A stretch of 64,000 bases of DNA from Isoetes taiwanensis. Its lineage: Eukaryota > Streptophyta > Lycopodiopsida > Isoetales > Isoetaceae. The stretch lies in contig JAJEKV010000058.1 in the NCBI GenBank assembly GCA_021234155.1, forward strand, positions 9,112,992-9,176,991, read 5' to 3'. The translations under genes and the position numbers were made by a program. Below, one piece after another: positions 23,796 to 37,803 of the stretch. The notes below the pieces were generated by a model, which was given only the letters and a program-made list of their open reading frames with translations, had not been told where the DNA came from and made no database searches. How positions within the stretch are numbered: position 1 is the first letter of the stretch; the number at the start of each line of letters is the position of its first letter.

Positions 23796-26153
23796 TACTG
23801 CAAAGTGCTTTGTTCTTCAGGTCATTTAACTTTCTTTGCTAGCATTGCATTATATTTATTATTTCCTTGTTGAATTTAACAGTTTTTAGTGACTGTCCAT
23901 AGGCGGTTATGAACTGCATACATGAGGGCGGTTCTGTCTGTACTGTTGCATGCCCCCAAATCCACGCATGGGTTCGCAAGCTGCAGAGCCTTAATGCTTC
24001 TATGTAAGAGACCACTGCCGAAGTTAAACACGATGCACGAAAACTAGCTTGAGATCTCTCTTTCCATAGTTCCAAAAAACGAGATTTTCTTAATAGCGGT
24101 CCTATTAAACTTTTCTCAATTTCATAATAGTGGTTCTATTAAACTTTTCTCCATTTCACTGGTAAACTTTTCAAAGGCCTGACCACCAAGTTGCACAATG
24201 CCCTGCAAAATCCCTCTCTATCACAAAATCTGCCCAATCACAAATTTCAAATCTTTGCATGCAAGAATAATACCATGTATAATATAACATGTTATCGTTG
24301 ATGGACCCTGTAGCCAAGCCCCAAGCGTTGGATGGGGGAATATTCCTTGGCATATTCCTTCTAGGGCCATCCTAGGCGTACACCTCAGCAAGGCAGGGGT
24401 CAAACGCTTAGGTGGCTCTATTCTTAAGGGCGTTTGACCACCATTGAAAACCAAATTTAATACACATTGACTCCAAAATAGAATCAAGCTATATAATTGG
24501 TGCAATCCCCTAATGATAGGGACATGCCATAGATAGGCAGCTAGGGACACGCTTAACAGCCATGCCAGAATCCACTTCAAGAATTCCTTTGCAGCCTGCG
24601 CCTTCAAAGATTGCATTGCCACTGTTGTAAGCCTTATACAAGCATTCAGGACTGCATTTCCACTGCTCTCAGCCGAGATGCCAATGCCAAAAGTCGCCAT
24701 CTGCAAGTACAAGCAAGAAACAGGCTGGGGGATTCGAACCCCCTGTGCATTGCGCAGCTCCAAGCAGCCTATATGCAAGCATTCTAGGCAAAACGAAAAC
24801 ACTGCACTTTACCACAGGAGAGTTGAAGTTAGCTCCCTTACGAATTTCCGATTAAAGCCTCGGAATTCTGCATATCACACCTGGTTTTCTACAAAGATCG
24901 AATACAGAAGATTCCAACGTCTTACAAAATGTTTTAAGCAAAGGAAAATTAAAACAGGCCAGGCTTATGCAGCCAGCCACAGAAATCGAAATCATCATCT
25001 TCGGTCTTATTATTCCATGTAAACAACTGCCATTCAACTTCCCGATCTGATAGACAAACTGCAGCCTGATGCACCCATTCCATTCCATTTCATTTCATGA
25101 CATTGTCGCAGGAGCTGGATCAATCTCTGGACAGATCCAATTTCGGCAATGCAACAGCGGCAAGGATGAAAAAATAAATGCGGGATCAAAAGGGAGGGCG
25201 GCCTCCAGCAGCGGCCCAAGCAAGGATATCAGGAGTAAGCTGACAGTTAGCGAGCATCAGAGCAGGCCGAGAAAAACAACTAGAATTTGGAAATTAAAAA
25301 CTATCACAAGTGATTTCATGGCCTACAAGAAACTTGCTCACATGCTCGAAAGCCCTGGAAAGCAAGAGCTGGAGGCCGGAATCGCCATCTACTGCAGATA
25401 TGGATTGGTAACAAAAGCAATATAGCAGTTAGTCCAACAAATCGGCATGCATCTGCTTCAACATCTTCCCTTTCAGCCGCAATCTGCCTGTCTGCCCTTT
25501 TCTTCCCGCTTCATCCACTCCTGCCCTACTAAATCTAACCTAAGGCTCCTGCCCTAGCTGCCTGGTCGCCATAGCCCGATGATGCAGCCGACTTTTTTTT
25601 TGCCCCTTTCTTCAGGGCTGATAACATACCCGTTATCAACCCCCCTTTCACTTTCTAAAATAAGTTCGCTTAGAACTCGGTGGTCGACCTAAAAAGAAAA
25701 AGACCTTCCTTAAAAACAGGGGTTTTAAAGATTCTTTATTACCCTATTTTCATACTCTTTTTTATACAATACAGCCCTTAAACCATGTAAACCTTATGTT
25801 ATAAAAATACGCTTTCATGAACTAGCAAACTATACCATTTCGAATGGGTTTTTGCTTTAGAGGTTCCTAAAGGTGCTATATCTGGGTCTTGGAACTGTTA
25901 TTGGTGCTTTAGAAGATAAAAACAACAAAATAAAAACCAAGCAAACACACCCTCAGGCATCGGAGGTTCGTGCAGAGCACCTTGTTTTTTTAGTTTTAGC
26001 ATGGTTCAAACACTGACACTTGCCAATACTACTCAAAATACTACTTCAAAGAGCAAACTCTTTTTCTTTGACATGTGGCAGGGTTACGTCAGGCAGAGCA
26101 TTTTACTACAAGTGGCAAATTCTCCATTTTTGCGCGGGTGAAGGTCTTCGGCT
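23796..26153. other. Intergenic stretch with one unexplained open frame
   Basis: A 193-codon minus-strand frame (24221-24802) contains a segment starting MATFGIGISAESSGNAV, whose ATG follows a CTTGCAG acceptor-like site near 24698, and then hydrophobic stretches (ILAWLLSVSLAAYLW). I do not recognise it and its lower half looks unconstrained. A pol III B-box-like sequence (GGTTCGAATCC on the minus strand) lies at 24728-24738. A ~35-bp duplication is at 24093-24160. Confidence 0.3.
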
Positions 26154-27076
<923 letters not shown>

Positions 27077-27690
27077 GTCATGTACTTTTTAGCATAATTG
27101 ATAAGAGCTTCATTGTTGATCCAAGCTTTAGAATTTGGAGTTGATTTTTGAATGCATGATTAGATCTTTGGTTTGCAAGATGTTTCTTGCATGGGATTGT
27201 TTTGTTCTTAGTTCATTTGCAATCAATATTTTGCTTTATAAGAAATGTGGATGACTTCAAACCTACATTTAGAACGACTTAAAAATAGGGTGGGCCAATT
27301 TTTGCCCTATCTGCCAATCTCTGTCTGCCATGTGGCAGGCATTCTTATTTTCAGGAATCATTTATTCTTTTTAAGCGTGTGTTTTTCCAGATCAAATTTC
27401 TTGATCAGACAGAATCAATAAATCCATTCCAGATATTCATCAGATTCGTAAAACGCACAGATAAAATTAATAAAATCATAACAGTTTCATTCATAAAACT
27501 ATCATCAAGGAATTACATAGAATCACAAGGTGGTGATAGAGACAATCCTTCTAAGGCCCACCTCTTACTTGGTAACTGTATTTTTTCATCCCAAGTGCCC
27601 CTTTTTGGGTTGCCCCTAGGGGGGCAAACCCTCGTTTATATGGGTATGTGGGCATATTCAAGTATATACTGGCATATAGCATATGCTGAT
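27077..27690. other. Intergenic stretch downstream of the glutaredoxin gene
   Basis: The first part is probably the 3' untranslated and flanking sequence of the glutaredoxin gene. A palindromic GGGTTGCCCCTAGGGGGGCA element at about 27606-27625 resembles 19921-19955. Nothing else was recognised. Confidence 0.4.
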
Positions 27691-28850
27691 GACTGCTAAA
27701 AACTGGCTGCTGCCTGTAAATGGTCGGTCATCCAGCCCCATTATCAGCCTGCTACACAAACGCTATCCGCTGGACTTGGCTATGGCTTCTGCACCTCGGA
27801 TTCTGCCCTCCCTTATCACGATGATGGAGCACATGCGTAGATATGCTCATGTAGTGCCGGATTTAAGAGCGACAATTCTTCAGTATGGCTGTATCTCATA
27901 TAAGATGCTTTTGAAGTGGATAAACAGGGCAATATTCCCATGTTATTAAAGCAAATAGGCAGGCGATTCCATTGTTGGGGCACAAAAGATCATATGGACT
28001 GTTTAAGGGATCAAATGCTCAAGTTATGACCAGATGAATACTCCCGCTGCAGCTTGTCCCAGGGGCAAATAGTGAAGGAAGAACACATTTTTTACTTCTT
28101 TCAAACCACCTAATCCCGTGGTTTAGTCTCTCGTCCCCTTTTTTATGTTCTTTTATCTTATTCTTTGCCTAAAGTCTGCTCCAAATTGCTTGAATGGATG
28201 GCATTTGTTAGCTCAAAAGATCCATGTTTCCTGTATTCTTTTCGATGCATTTTTAGGTTGGACTCAAGATGTGGCGGATAAGTTTGGCATCCCAAGAGCA
28301 CTTTTAATACATGCTCGCCACAACCGATGCGCTCATGTCTTTTGTTCCTCAACTTGTTCGAGAAGGCTATATTCCTGTCAAAGGTAGACTTTCTATATGA
28401 AACAAATCTTTGTAGCTTAACAAAATAAGACTAGCTGTATTAACTTGTTATTTGCAGGAACAAATGGAGAGGTTATAAAAGATGAACTCATTCAGACAAT
28501 ACCAGGGATGACTTTGAAGCCAACAGATCTGCCCAGAAGATCCCATCAGGAAAAAGATGCATGAAGACTATGAAAAAATGTTTCAAGCAAAATATGTTCT
28601 ATCCAACACATTTGAGGAACTCAAATCAGAAAGAGTGAAGATAATGAGAAAGAAGAAGAGGGAATTAATATGCCAGATAAAGAATGTCTTGACTGGTTAG
28701 ATAAGCAAAAACCTGGATCTGTGCTTTATATTTCCTTTGGATCTGCAGGCATTCTTCCGCCAAAGCAGATGACGTGGCTATGGCGCTCGAAGATTCCAAG
28801 CAGTTTCTTCGTTTGTAGGTGCAACGTGCAGTGTTACCTGGGAGTGATGA
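27691..28850 (+). pseudogene. UDP-glycosyltransferase (UGT) pseudogene
   Basis: These are remains of a family-1 UGT, enzymes that transfer sugars from UDP-sugars to small molecules. A probable N-terminal part lies at 27759-27900 (PSLITMMEHMRRYAHVVPDL). A clearer segment at 28215-28381 contains CILFDAFLGWTQDVADKFGI and, after a frameshift, FVPQLVREGYIPVK, ending at a GT donor. The next exon opens at 28459 after TTGCAG (GTNGEVIKDELIQTIPGM). It continues through several frameshifts to CLDWLDKQKPGSVLYISFGS (28681-28740). Coding stops just after a decayed ALEDSKQFLRL. The PSPG sugar-nucleotide motif that should follow is missing, so the gene cannot encode an active enzyme. Confidence 0.8.
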
Positions 28851-29845
28851 TCAAATGTTTCAAGTTGTCGTTGTTAAGGTTAGAGAACATTTCTCCTTTG
28901 GGTGTCTTTCATCCTTATTTTCCATACTTCTACAGGTTCTGCATGCATTTGCTGAAAAACTTATTCAGAGGGATTCTTTAATCATTAAATGGCTTGCAAA
29001 GAATATCAACATTTGTAGCTGCATTGAAGCATCTGCAATTGGACAAAACTGCCTATTAGTTTTCTCAAGTCGTATTTAATTAAAGTGGGACTCATTCCAT
29101 TCCCATTTTTTTTTCGGAACCCTGTTAATTTACACAAAAAGAAGCACCCCGACCCGAAAACTGGCCATAATTGGAATTTTTGTCTATTAGTGTGTATCCA
29201 AGCTTTTCTTCCAGTTTTCTTGGATAGCGTGTCGAGAACAAGAACAATGCAACGCAAACATGCATTAGACCTATCAAGTTCTAATTGAAAAAGATTCTTA
29301 GTTGAACATTTTGGCTCTATTTTCTTAGGTGGGTAGACAATAGATCACAAATTCCAACAAAAATTATGCAAATCGTTTACTTAATCACCCAAAAATACTA
29401 GTTTTGAGATACCTTATATTTATAAATGGGCTCATTACAATATATATTACAGTGGGTGAAGAGACCATAGTGGTCGTATGGGCACAATCATTACACCCTC
29501 TTCACACATGAACCACCTAGTGCAAAGGGCGCGTGGAGCTCTCTCCTAGTCACGAGCAACTTCTACATCGCGATAGAAATTTGTATGAGGAGTTCCTTTA
29601 TGGGCCACGTGCTTGTATGTCCAACTGATGTCACCACCCTCTTCTCGGCACCTTTCTTTAATGAACTGATCTTTTCATTGCTCCCAAGCATGTACTATTT
29701 GGTCGAAATAAGGACTGCAAGAGACAAAATCAAATTAGTCAAGTGATGCTATATGCAAAAAAAATAAAATAAAACACAGTTCTTAGGGCCATTTTTGGAA
29801 AATACAGGCATGAGAATGGCGCTTCGAGGGGGAAAACACAAATTC
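28851..29845. other. Intergenic stretch, no gene recognised
   Basis: Short open frames only. A segment near 29065-29100 (GTCGTATTTAATTAAAGTGG) recurs inverted at about 32890-32920, marking a small dispersed repeat. Confidence 0.35.
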
Positions 29846-30300
29846 GAAGGCCTTTCTCGACTTCGCGAAATCGAGAAAGTCACCAAAGCCAAAAAACGCA
29901 AGTTTTAGGGGTCAGAAGACCTTTCTCGACTCGCGAGTCGAGAAAGGCAGCTCAAAGCGAAAAACACAGGTTTTAGGGGTCAGAAGGCCTTTCTCGAGAA
30001 AGGTAGTTCAAAGCCAGAAACGCACGTTTTAGGGGTCAGAAGGCCTTTCTCGACTCGCGAGTCGAAAAAAGCGTACCAAAGCCAAAAACGCAGTTTTAGG
30101 GGTCGAGAAGGCCTTTCTCGACTTCGCGAAAGGCAAGCTCAAAGCCGTAAATGCACGCGTTTAAAGGGTCAGGCCTTTCGACTCGCGAGTCGAGAAAGGC
30201 AGCTCAAAGCGAAAAATGGGCCTTTCTCGACTCGCGAGTCGAAAAAGGCAGCTCAGAGTAAGAAAAGGGCAATTTCAAAGCTCTGAGTCCGAGAAGGTCG
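29846..30300. repeat. Palindromic satellite, about 7 units of roughly 60-70 bp
   Basis: Each unit has a hairpin-forming head, CTTTCTCGACT-CGCGAGTCGAGAAAG or a shortened or mutated version. A tail follows of the type CAGCTCAAAGC, AAAAACGCA and GTTTTAGGGGTCAGAAGG. The unit starting at 29920 has a perfect 28-bp palindrome. Units differ mainly in the palindrome (TTCGCGAA in place of TCGCGA, or a collapsed CTCGAGAAAGG). The array is isolated in AT-rich DNA. Confidence 0.88.
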
Positions 30301-30843
30301 AAAATTAATAACCTTCAAACATCCTATGTGTTTTCTATGAAAAAATACCCTCCCCATAAATTTCCTACGTATTTTCCATGAAAAATAGACCCTCCCCATG
30401 TATTATCTAATGGACACATATCCAATGGACCCTCCCCCTTTCTAATGGACCATACCATATAGCTATATGAAGAGGGGACCATTGGTCTCTTATTTAGCTA
30501 TGTAAAGAGTAATGCCTAATGCACATGTAAATAGCAACATATGCACCTATAATGCACATTATAACCTATGAGAGCCTATTAGACCTATGCATTAAATCTA
30601 TTAATATGCATTAGACCTATTAATATGTACTTGTCCCCATTTTGTGTCTTAAACCTTCAAAATGGGTTAAACAAGGTGTAAATTATATCATGATCTTCGC
30701 AAAGTTAAATTTTTACCTTAGAATAAGAATATATGCCTAGAAAACGTGCACCATGGGAACATAATGTTTAACGTGTGAACATAGTAGCACACACATAAAA
30801 AGAGGAAATTGGGGACACGTCAAAATATAATCCTATATTATTA
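30301..30843. other. AT-rich stretch, no gene recognised
   Basis: Contains short local repeats (GACCCTCCCC, CTATTAATATGCATTAGACC), but no coding signal. Confidence 0.4.
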
Positions 30844-31031
30844 GCATTTATTTTACACTTTCTTTTTCAACGTATTATTTTACCCTTTTTTTTCTAATAC
30901 CCCGCCTTTTTTTTTTCCTTGCATGCTTGAATTTTAAAATCATTTATTTTACACTTTCTTTTTCAACGTATTATTTTACCCTTTTTTTCTAATACCCCGC
31001 CTTTTTTTCCCGCCCATGCTTGAATTTTAAA
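30844..31031. repeat. About 95-bp tandem duplication
   Basis: Two copies of CATTTATTTTACACTTTC, CAACGTATTATTTTACCC, CTAATACCCCGCC and ATGCTTGAATTTTAAA follow one another with only T-run length changes. Confidence 0.85.
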
Positions 31032-32518
31032 CTTTGGTACATACCTTTGAGACAGAAGTTCATTTGTACCACTTGGAAGAAGCTCCCAATGCCATAGCTC
31101 CCACCGGCTTGCTAATCAACCCGGCTTGGCGATTTGTTCGCTCAAGCAAGAGGATCCGTCTGTTTGCTACCGCGGGGCATGTTCCTTACATTAGCGGCGG
31201 GGTACCGCAGCTCCACCCTGCACCGGGCCACAAACATAGCGTCCTTCTTCCGTGTTGAAGGCTTCCGGCTATGGCCCATCAAATCACCTTCCGGCGCCCC
31301 AGAATCTCCTCTTAACCTACCTCAGATGGATTTATTCCATCCAGATCTAAAAAAAGATCCAATTTTTTCTTGGATTTGCGCAGAATTTGATACGCTGTAA
31401 AACAATCAAATTGTGAGGAAATCAGAATTTAGAGGTCAAATCTCGCAAAATCAAGGAGATTCAGGCGCTAGATTTAGCCCTATGCAGACGGAAGCAAGCT
31501 TTAGAAAGGTTGAGCAGCAGGGGCATGGGGATAGGTTGATTTTGAGCGATGAGGCAATGGAGCATTCGTGGTTGCAATGGGCGAAAAACCGAGGAAACAC
31601 CAAATCCGTCCGCTTGAATAGACAAAGAATCAATAACACTGCAAATCATGGGCGCTATAGCCATTTCTTGAAGCTTTTGATTTGATTTTGGGCCTACTTC
31701 CTGCTCTGCCATGCCGCCCACGACTCCCTGCCGGAGCAGAGCCTCCATAATATGAGCTTTAGAGATGAAAAACAGCAGGGAATCCGGCCTTTGCTTCCCA
31801 CCTTTTCTTTCAGCGCTTGCTTCCAGCTTCAGAGAATCCAGCCCTTGTTTCCAGCTTCAGAGAAACAAGAAATTCATATCTCTGAGAAGAAGAAGCTCCA
31901 TGAGAAGAAACCTTACATTAACCTAGCTGCCACAGCTGCGAAAGTGGCATTATGCAGTGATTCGAAGGAAAAGGGGTACCAAAGCTGGGAATCAAAGAAT
32001 CGAACAGAAATAGGTGAAATATAAGGAAATCGGAGTTAAAAGAAAGAGAAGCCGAAGCGGAAAAGAGATCCGAAGCCTTCTTTAGCGGCCGCGGAGAAAT
32101 GGCCCAGCTCCAGCAATGGATTATCCATCGATCCGCCCCTTCTTCACACATAAACGAGGGAGCCCTCCCTGTGGATTTGAAGCCGTGGCGCTGAGCCAGG
32201 ATCACAAGCCGAAGCAGGGTATGATAATGCCGTCCACGCTTTCACTTTGCTGCAAGATGTGGAAATGTGGAAGCAATGAGTATGTTATGTGATTTACCTG
32301 TATCCACGGCATCAGTATCAGTTCCCTCAGGTTATAAGCATCAACTGTACGCTCCATCAAAATTGGAAGCTCCATCAAAATGGTGTTTTCCATGAAAATG
32401 GTGTTTTCCAATTCTCGACTCACTAGTCGAGAAGAGGAGAATGATTTATATTTTTTTTATTAGTTATTTATTTAATTAAATTGATTAAATTATTGTATAA
32501 TTAATTAAATTAATTATT
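31032..32518. other. Stretch of exon-like base composition, no gene recognised
   Basis: Base composition is less AT-rich here and there are open frames of 60-95 codons on both strands, but no family motif was recognised and no frame dominates. TTCTCGACTCACTAGTCGAG at 32415-32434 resembles the palindrome of the satellite at 29846-30300. Confidence 0.3.
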
Positions 32519-32748
32519 CTTCTCCCTTGCCCCTTGCCCCCTTCCCCTTGCCCCCCCCCTTGCCCCTTCTTCTCCCTTGCCCCTTGTCCCTTGCCCCTTC
32601 CCCCTTGCCCCTCTTCCTCCCTTGCCCCCCTCCTCCCTTGCCCCTCTTCTCCCTTGCCCCCTCTTCCCCTTTCCCTTCCCCTTGCCCCTTTCTCCCTTGC
32701 CCCCTTCTCCCCCCCCCTTTCTCCCTCTTTCCCCTTCCCTCCTCCTTT
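32519..32748 (+). repeat. C/T-rich low-complexity tract
   Basis: Irregular repeats of CCCTTGCCCC and TTCTCCC run for about 230 bp. The proline/leucine-rich and glycine/glutamate-rich open frames across it are products of the repeat. Confidence 0.9.
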
Positions 32749-33056
32749 CGATCTCACCTCGCTCAACTTTCTCAACTATTTATTTGGGAAATTCTGTAAG
32801 AAAATATTATGAACCAGTCCTTGTCATATGATGTGAAAATTTGATGTCAATATGAGTCCCATTTTCAGTCCGAGTCCCAAAATTCAAGATTTGTCCCACT
32901 TTAATTAAATACGACTTTCAAGTAATGTTCTCTCCTTTGTTTTGTAACTGACATCACTAGTTCTTAACATTATTACTTTATGGTTAATGCACTCCTCGAG
33001 TGCACGTTAGTCTTGTGGGCATCCAACTGGCATTTATGTCTTTCATTTTTCTGTAG

Positions 33057-33123
33057 ATTGATTTAACTTTGGAAGCTGCTGAATCCTTATTTCTAATGTT
33101 AGATGGCAGGGATAGTATACGAA
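33057..33123 (+). other. Exon-like segment of an unknown gene
   Basis: Bounded by TTCTGTAG and GAAG|GTAGGC, this encodes DLTLEAAESLFLMLDGRDSI on the plus strand. It directly adjoins the truncated copia element. I cannot name the family or find partner exons, so it may be a stranded exon of a gene broken by the insertion. Confidence 0.3.
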
Positions 33124-33139
33124 GGTAGGCAGCTAGGAG

Positions 33140-34655
33140 CTAGCACAAACTTGCAAGTCGTGTCCTTAGCTGATAGTATCTATAAATTGTGCAATTATAG
33201 GAACTTGCTCTTGTTATGGACTCCCAGATCAGCTCTCTTAGAGCAGCATAGACAGTATATTGAGAACTTATGCCAAACAGATTTCCAACTCTTCTTCCCA
33301 AAAACTTTAATTCATTTCCTTCAAAAATCTTACAATGTGATCTTTCAAATACAACCTTTAATCCCATATCAACCAGTTGTGATATAGAGATTAAGTTCCT
33401 AACCAAACTAGGTACACACAACACATGCTGCAAATTTACTATTCTACCACTCAAATCGAACAACTCCAAAATTCCCACATCTTCTATTTTCTGCAAGTCA
33501 CCATTTCCAACTTGTATATGTCCACCTTGACTTCCTTTCATTTCTTTCAGGATTTTTGGACTGCATGCAATGGATCCACTATCTAATATGAGAAAATCAC
33601 TGTCAGCAAGTTTCTTATGAGTAGCAATAAATGCTGAATTTTTCCTTACCTCATCTTCTTCTTCTCCTGTGTCTTCTTCAAGATGGACTTCTTCTGCCAT
33701 ATTGGCTTCTGCATTCCTGAATCTTCCCCTTGCTGCTGAATTTCCTCTTGCTCCCTTTTCTTTTCCTTTTGAAAACATTTTTGGGGATGAGCAGTTTGAT
33801 GCATAATGTCCCCTTTCTCCACAATTATAGCAATTTATTTCTTTTGTCAATGTAGGACAATCTATCTTCAAATGCCCATACTGGTTGCAGTTGTAACATG
33901 GGCCAATTTTCCCTCTTTTCTTATTTTCACCCTTGCTCTTTCCTTTTGTGAACAAGACCTGCGTAGCTTCATCATCTTCAAGTACTCTGTTCTGTTCTAT
34001 CTCTGTTTTTAACATACTTTCAGCTTCCATCCTTGTTTTTGCCAAAGTCCTTATGAACATAGCTATATTTCCTAGACTAATTACTGCCCTTGAAATAGCC
34101 AGGACCTGTTGTTCTTGTGTGTAATGAACTCCTGCTCCCTCCAAATCTGTTATAATGTTATCAAATGTTTGAAAAAAATCATTAACATTGTCCTTGTCAT
34201 GAAACTTCAGCATCCTTAATTCATTTTCAAGCACATCTATTTGTGAGGATGTCTTTTCCTCATAGGTAAGAAGCATATAATTCCACATCTGACTAGGATT
34301 CATGCCTCTTAATTTTAAGACTATGCTCGAGCTCACCTTGCTCATAATGATCCCTTGTGCTTCTCTGATTTTTGCATTATCTGTTATTGTCAACCCTCTA
34401 GACGTCACACTTACATCGCGTGTCTGAACTCCTTCAGTGTCTTCATTTGAAGAACCACTTCCTTCTTCTGCAATAGCCATTCCTCTGCTTGCAGTACCCC
34501 TCATATGATTATTTCCCCTCCTTAGGCTCAACTAATTCCCACAGCCCTTCAACTTGTAACACATGCTTAACTTTCTCTTTCCATACCTGGAACCCTGAAT
34601 CTCCTTTGAACACATCTATTGCATTCAATAATCCTGCACTAAACATACTAGCCAT
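33140..34655 (-). pseudogene. Ty1/copia gag-protease remnant
   Basis: This is the N-terminal part of a copia polyprotein. The natural start is probably ATG 34655 (MASMFSAGLLNAIDVFKGDS), separated by a frameshift near 34535 from a 463-codon open frame. That frame holds the copia gag domain, two CCHC zinc knuckles (CYNCNQYGHLKIDC and CYNCGERGHYASNC) and an aspartic protease with LILDSGSIACSP. It then reaches the pre-integrase region and is cut off. Integrase, reverse transcriptase and the 3' LTR are missing from the neighbourhood, so the element is truncated and cannot move on its own. Confidence 0.88.
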
Positions 34656-34669
34656 TCTGTCTTAACCGT

Positions 34670-34681
34670 GCTCTGATACCA
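34670..34681 (-). other. Primer-binding site of the copia element
   Basis: On the minus strand TGGTATCAGAGC, complementary to the 3' end of initiator tRNA-Met, lies 1 nt inside the presumed 5' LTR end and 15 nt upstream of the gag start. Confidence 0.8.
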
Positions 34682-34682
34682 C

Positions 34683-35024
34683 TGTCAGTAATTTAGTGTT
34701 GTGAATAAAGCAAATATTCACTTTGCAACAAATTCAACTATTGTATCACAACAAGCAATGAGCTAACAAAAAACTTAAATCCTTGTTTCCAAAGATCATT
34801 TCATACAATATCTATTTGTATGTCAATCCCAATTATTAAACTCAACTTGTCAATGCATTCAAGACCATTGGCACAATTTATACTTAACCATTGTTCACAT
34901 ATGACTATTGAAAATACTGTAGCACAGATATTATCAATTCACGAACCCTTTTATTTTCTATATCTCCACAGTTTCGAATGAATCTACTCACCATTACTCC
35001 AATGTACAATTAACCTATCTTACA
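34683..35024 (-). mobile_element. 5' LTR of the truncated copia element
   Basis: The right-hand neighbour of the primer site starts TGTCAG on the plus strand. The outer end is placed at CTTACA (35024), giving a ~340 bp LTR, a normal size for copia. There is no second LTR to confirm the outer end. Confidence 0.5.
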
Positions 35025-35194
35025 CCTTGATTTAATCTTGGCAGTCCGGCGGTGATGCCAAACTGCTAGCATGTCTCCGGATCCTCATGAACTCCATGTC
35101 TAATTTGCATTGGACCGAGCTATTTCGAACTAATTTTGGCTCCAAGCATCCCGTCCAAACATCGAATATTCTTCTTTTCAATTTCAATGGTTCA

Positions 35195-37640
35195 TGACTC
35201 CTGTTTAACACTAGAGTGGTCAGGTGATGAACCAGAAATGGTCCATTTAAAGTGTTCACTTTAAAATTCATATAAAATCAATGGTACAAAATCTATTCGA
35301 ACCCTTCCTAAGAGTTCATATGTGGCAGTCATGGTCCACTAGAAAAATACCTAAAATATATATATACCTCCGTTCTTGTAAGTTATGCTCTAGCAAACGC
35401 AGGGGGGTCAAGTACCAAAAGCTTCATGTTTACATAAAGTCAAACTGTCTCGACAATACGATTTTTTCAAATGTTTTGATTACCATGATATTTTTCTACA
35501 CGAGATAGAGAAAACAAAACAAAAAACCACATGTCAATCTGAAGTCTATGAAGAAAGATAGGGCCATTCAAACATGACAGGGTCAAAACTGCTTTCTGCC
35601 TCCTCAGAACCAATTATGGTTCCCAAAAGGCAGTTGTAGTTTAAATACAACAACTTTCACAGGGAAATGCATTTTGAGCTAATACTTGATATACAAGTAA
35701 TTGACAAGTTCCTCCATCCCATAAAAATGTTGGTTGGCCTTGGATTTGATGTTTGGACTTTCACTTTTGACCTCAATTTTAGCTAACTTGTAATAATGAT
35801 TAATATTTTTCCATATAGAGCAAAACTTACTCTATGATATCCTCTAAAAAATCATAGTATAAAAGTTTAAAATGATATGAAGCCAATGCAAAAACAAGCT
35901 CATTAAAAATGCAAAAGACATGGTCACAAGAAATCAAGAAAGGTTTCTGTACCTGAGCCCATTATTGGTCCATAGGTCCATTTAAAATCAATAACTTTCT
36001 TATGTTGATTGATCTCAAGTTGAATTTTGGGATATGAATAGCTTAGTAATGAAAATATTTGTTGATCATAACCTTCAGATTTGGATTAAACTTTATAGCA
36101 TTAAATTCAAATATGTCTTCTATGTTTATTCTAGATTTATGCCTCGAGATGTGACTTTGAAAAACCACATTCTCAAAATGTCCCATGTCATGAAATCAAT
36201 GCAAAAAAATTCAAAGAAAAATATGGAAGTTTATGACTATAAAAAGTCAAGTTAGATTACTATGTGCAGTTCCACTTTCAGACCATTATATTGGTCCATA
36301 TGACTGAAAGTTTAAAAATTAATAGAGACAACATCTTAATCAATTTTGATCTCAACTTTAGAATATAGTTTATGCATACAATTCTCTATAGGATAAAATT
36401 AATTGATTAGACGAGCTTGCATAATTTGAGGGCAATGTTTAAGCACAAACAACTGTGAATTTATGGTGTACTTATTCGTCAATTGAATCTACATGGACTT
36501 CCACTCACACCTTTCAAAAATTATGTTATTAAAGGTAAGAAACCATGGTATCATTATGGGGACAAAATGGATAGGGCTAGTGAGAAATATATACTCTATA
36601 CAATTGGTCTAGTTATGGACCATAAATGGTTCATGCTTAATTATATTCGTATCTTTCAAATAATACATTTTTTCAATATGAAAGTAGAGAGTTATATTGC
36701 AAAGAAAGGCCCCCATTCATGAAAAATATAGTGTACATGAAAGATGACCTACTTGTAACATTATCCTACTAAAACTCTAATGATTTGTAGCAGCAATGGA
36801 TATACCAATTTTATACTAGTACAAAATAACCATGTTTCTCTGTATCTTTTTGCAAGAAAGCCACACAACCTACATAAGGGACCTATATATATGTCCCTTG
36901 TCATATTTTGAACCATTTGAAAGGCTTATTTGGAGAAATATAGCATGTTCTCTACAAAGCTGAGAAAGACGCATCAAAGGTAATATGATTTAATTTTTTA
37001 TTCGTATACTTAAACTTCACGATCTTCACTTTCATTCATCAATAAATATCACTAGCTAGTAAATGATGAGTTTTTAGCCGATAACTTTGGAATTAACTCA
37101 AATTTTTAACCTCTAATGTGTTAATCCTATGGCTGTACATCATTTTTAAATCTAGTTAATTGCATGGTTAAACCCTAATTACACTATATGCAAGTTGATA
37201 GAGTAATTTTCTATGTAGATATAAGAAGAATGCAATATTTGTTACCCTCGTGACACTTACAGGTGGTGATTTTAGAGCATTTTAACATAAAATTTTGTCC
37301 TAAATTCTGTATAAGAAATTCTCTTTTAGATTTTGAAGTTGATATAACTTATGAACACTCCAAAAAAACATAAGATTGTACTTCATATAGTTAAGAACCC
37401 ATGGCCACAAGAACTAAGCCAAAACTTGTAATAGTAAAAGAGAAATAATTCATAAACTACAAGCAGCATTTTTGAACAAAATAGGGGTTGTCGGCTTCTA
37501 CGGATGTTAAATGATAGCAACGAAAACTGAAAACATACAAATCAATGTGTTCTATCATAAATAGACAAATACTTCCAATTTTAGCAAGATTTAGGCCTGT
37601 TTATGCTAGAAAAACCCAAGAATGCAGTTCTGGACTGTTG
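35195..37640 (-). repeat. About 2.45-kb dispersed repeat, copy B (inverted)
   Basis: Reverse-complement partner of 21300-23795, with matching blocks in the same order along the whole length. Copy-specific indels and many substitutions point to old, independent insertions. A further fragment of the same family may lie at 40660-40735. Confidence 0.75.
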
Positions 37641-37803
37641 ACAAACACAATATCTCTTACTTACTATATAAAAAGGACCTTAGGAGGTAGTTTCTTGAAA
37701 AAATTTCATCTTAAAATCCCATCACCATATGTTTTGTCGTGGCAAAGTCACGTTTATAATATTTGGGTTCTTAATTGACACTAAGTTGGTAGAGAGAAAT
37801 GTT

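Noticed and set aside
24724-24772. tRNA gene on the minus strand
   Set aside because: A T-arm-like GGGGGTTCGAATCCCCC and a short acceptor match are present, but the rest is too short for D and anticodon arms. At most a tRNA pseudogene or a SINE B box.
29846-30300. Array that at first sight resembles a CRISPR (regular palindromic repeats)
   Set aside because: Tails between the palindromes are repeated, not unique spacers, and the context is a plant nuclear genome without cas genes.
32485-32831. Open frames rich in Pro/Leu or Gly/Glu/Lys
   Set aside because: Pure products of the CCCTTGCCCC low-complexity tract.
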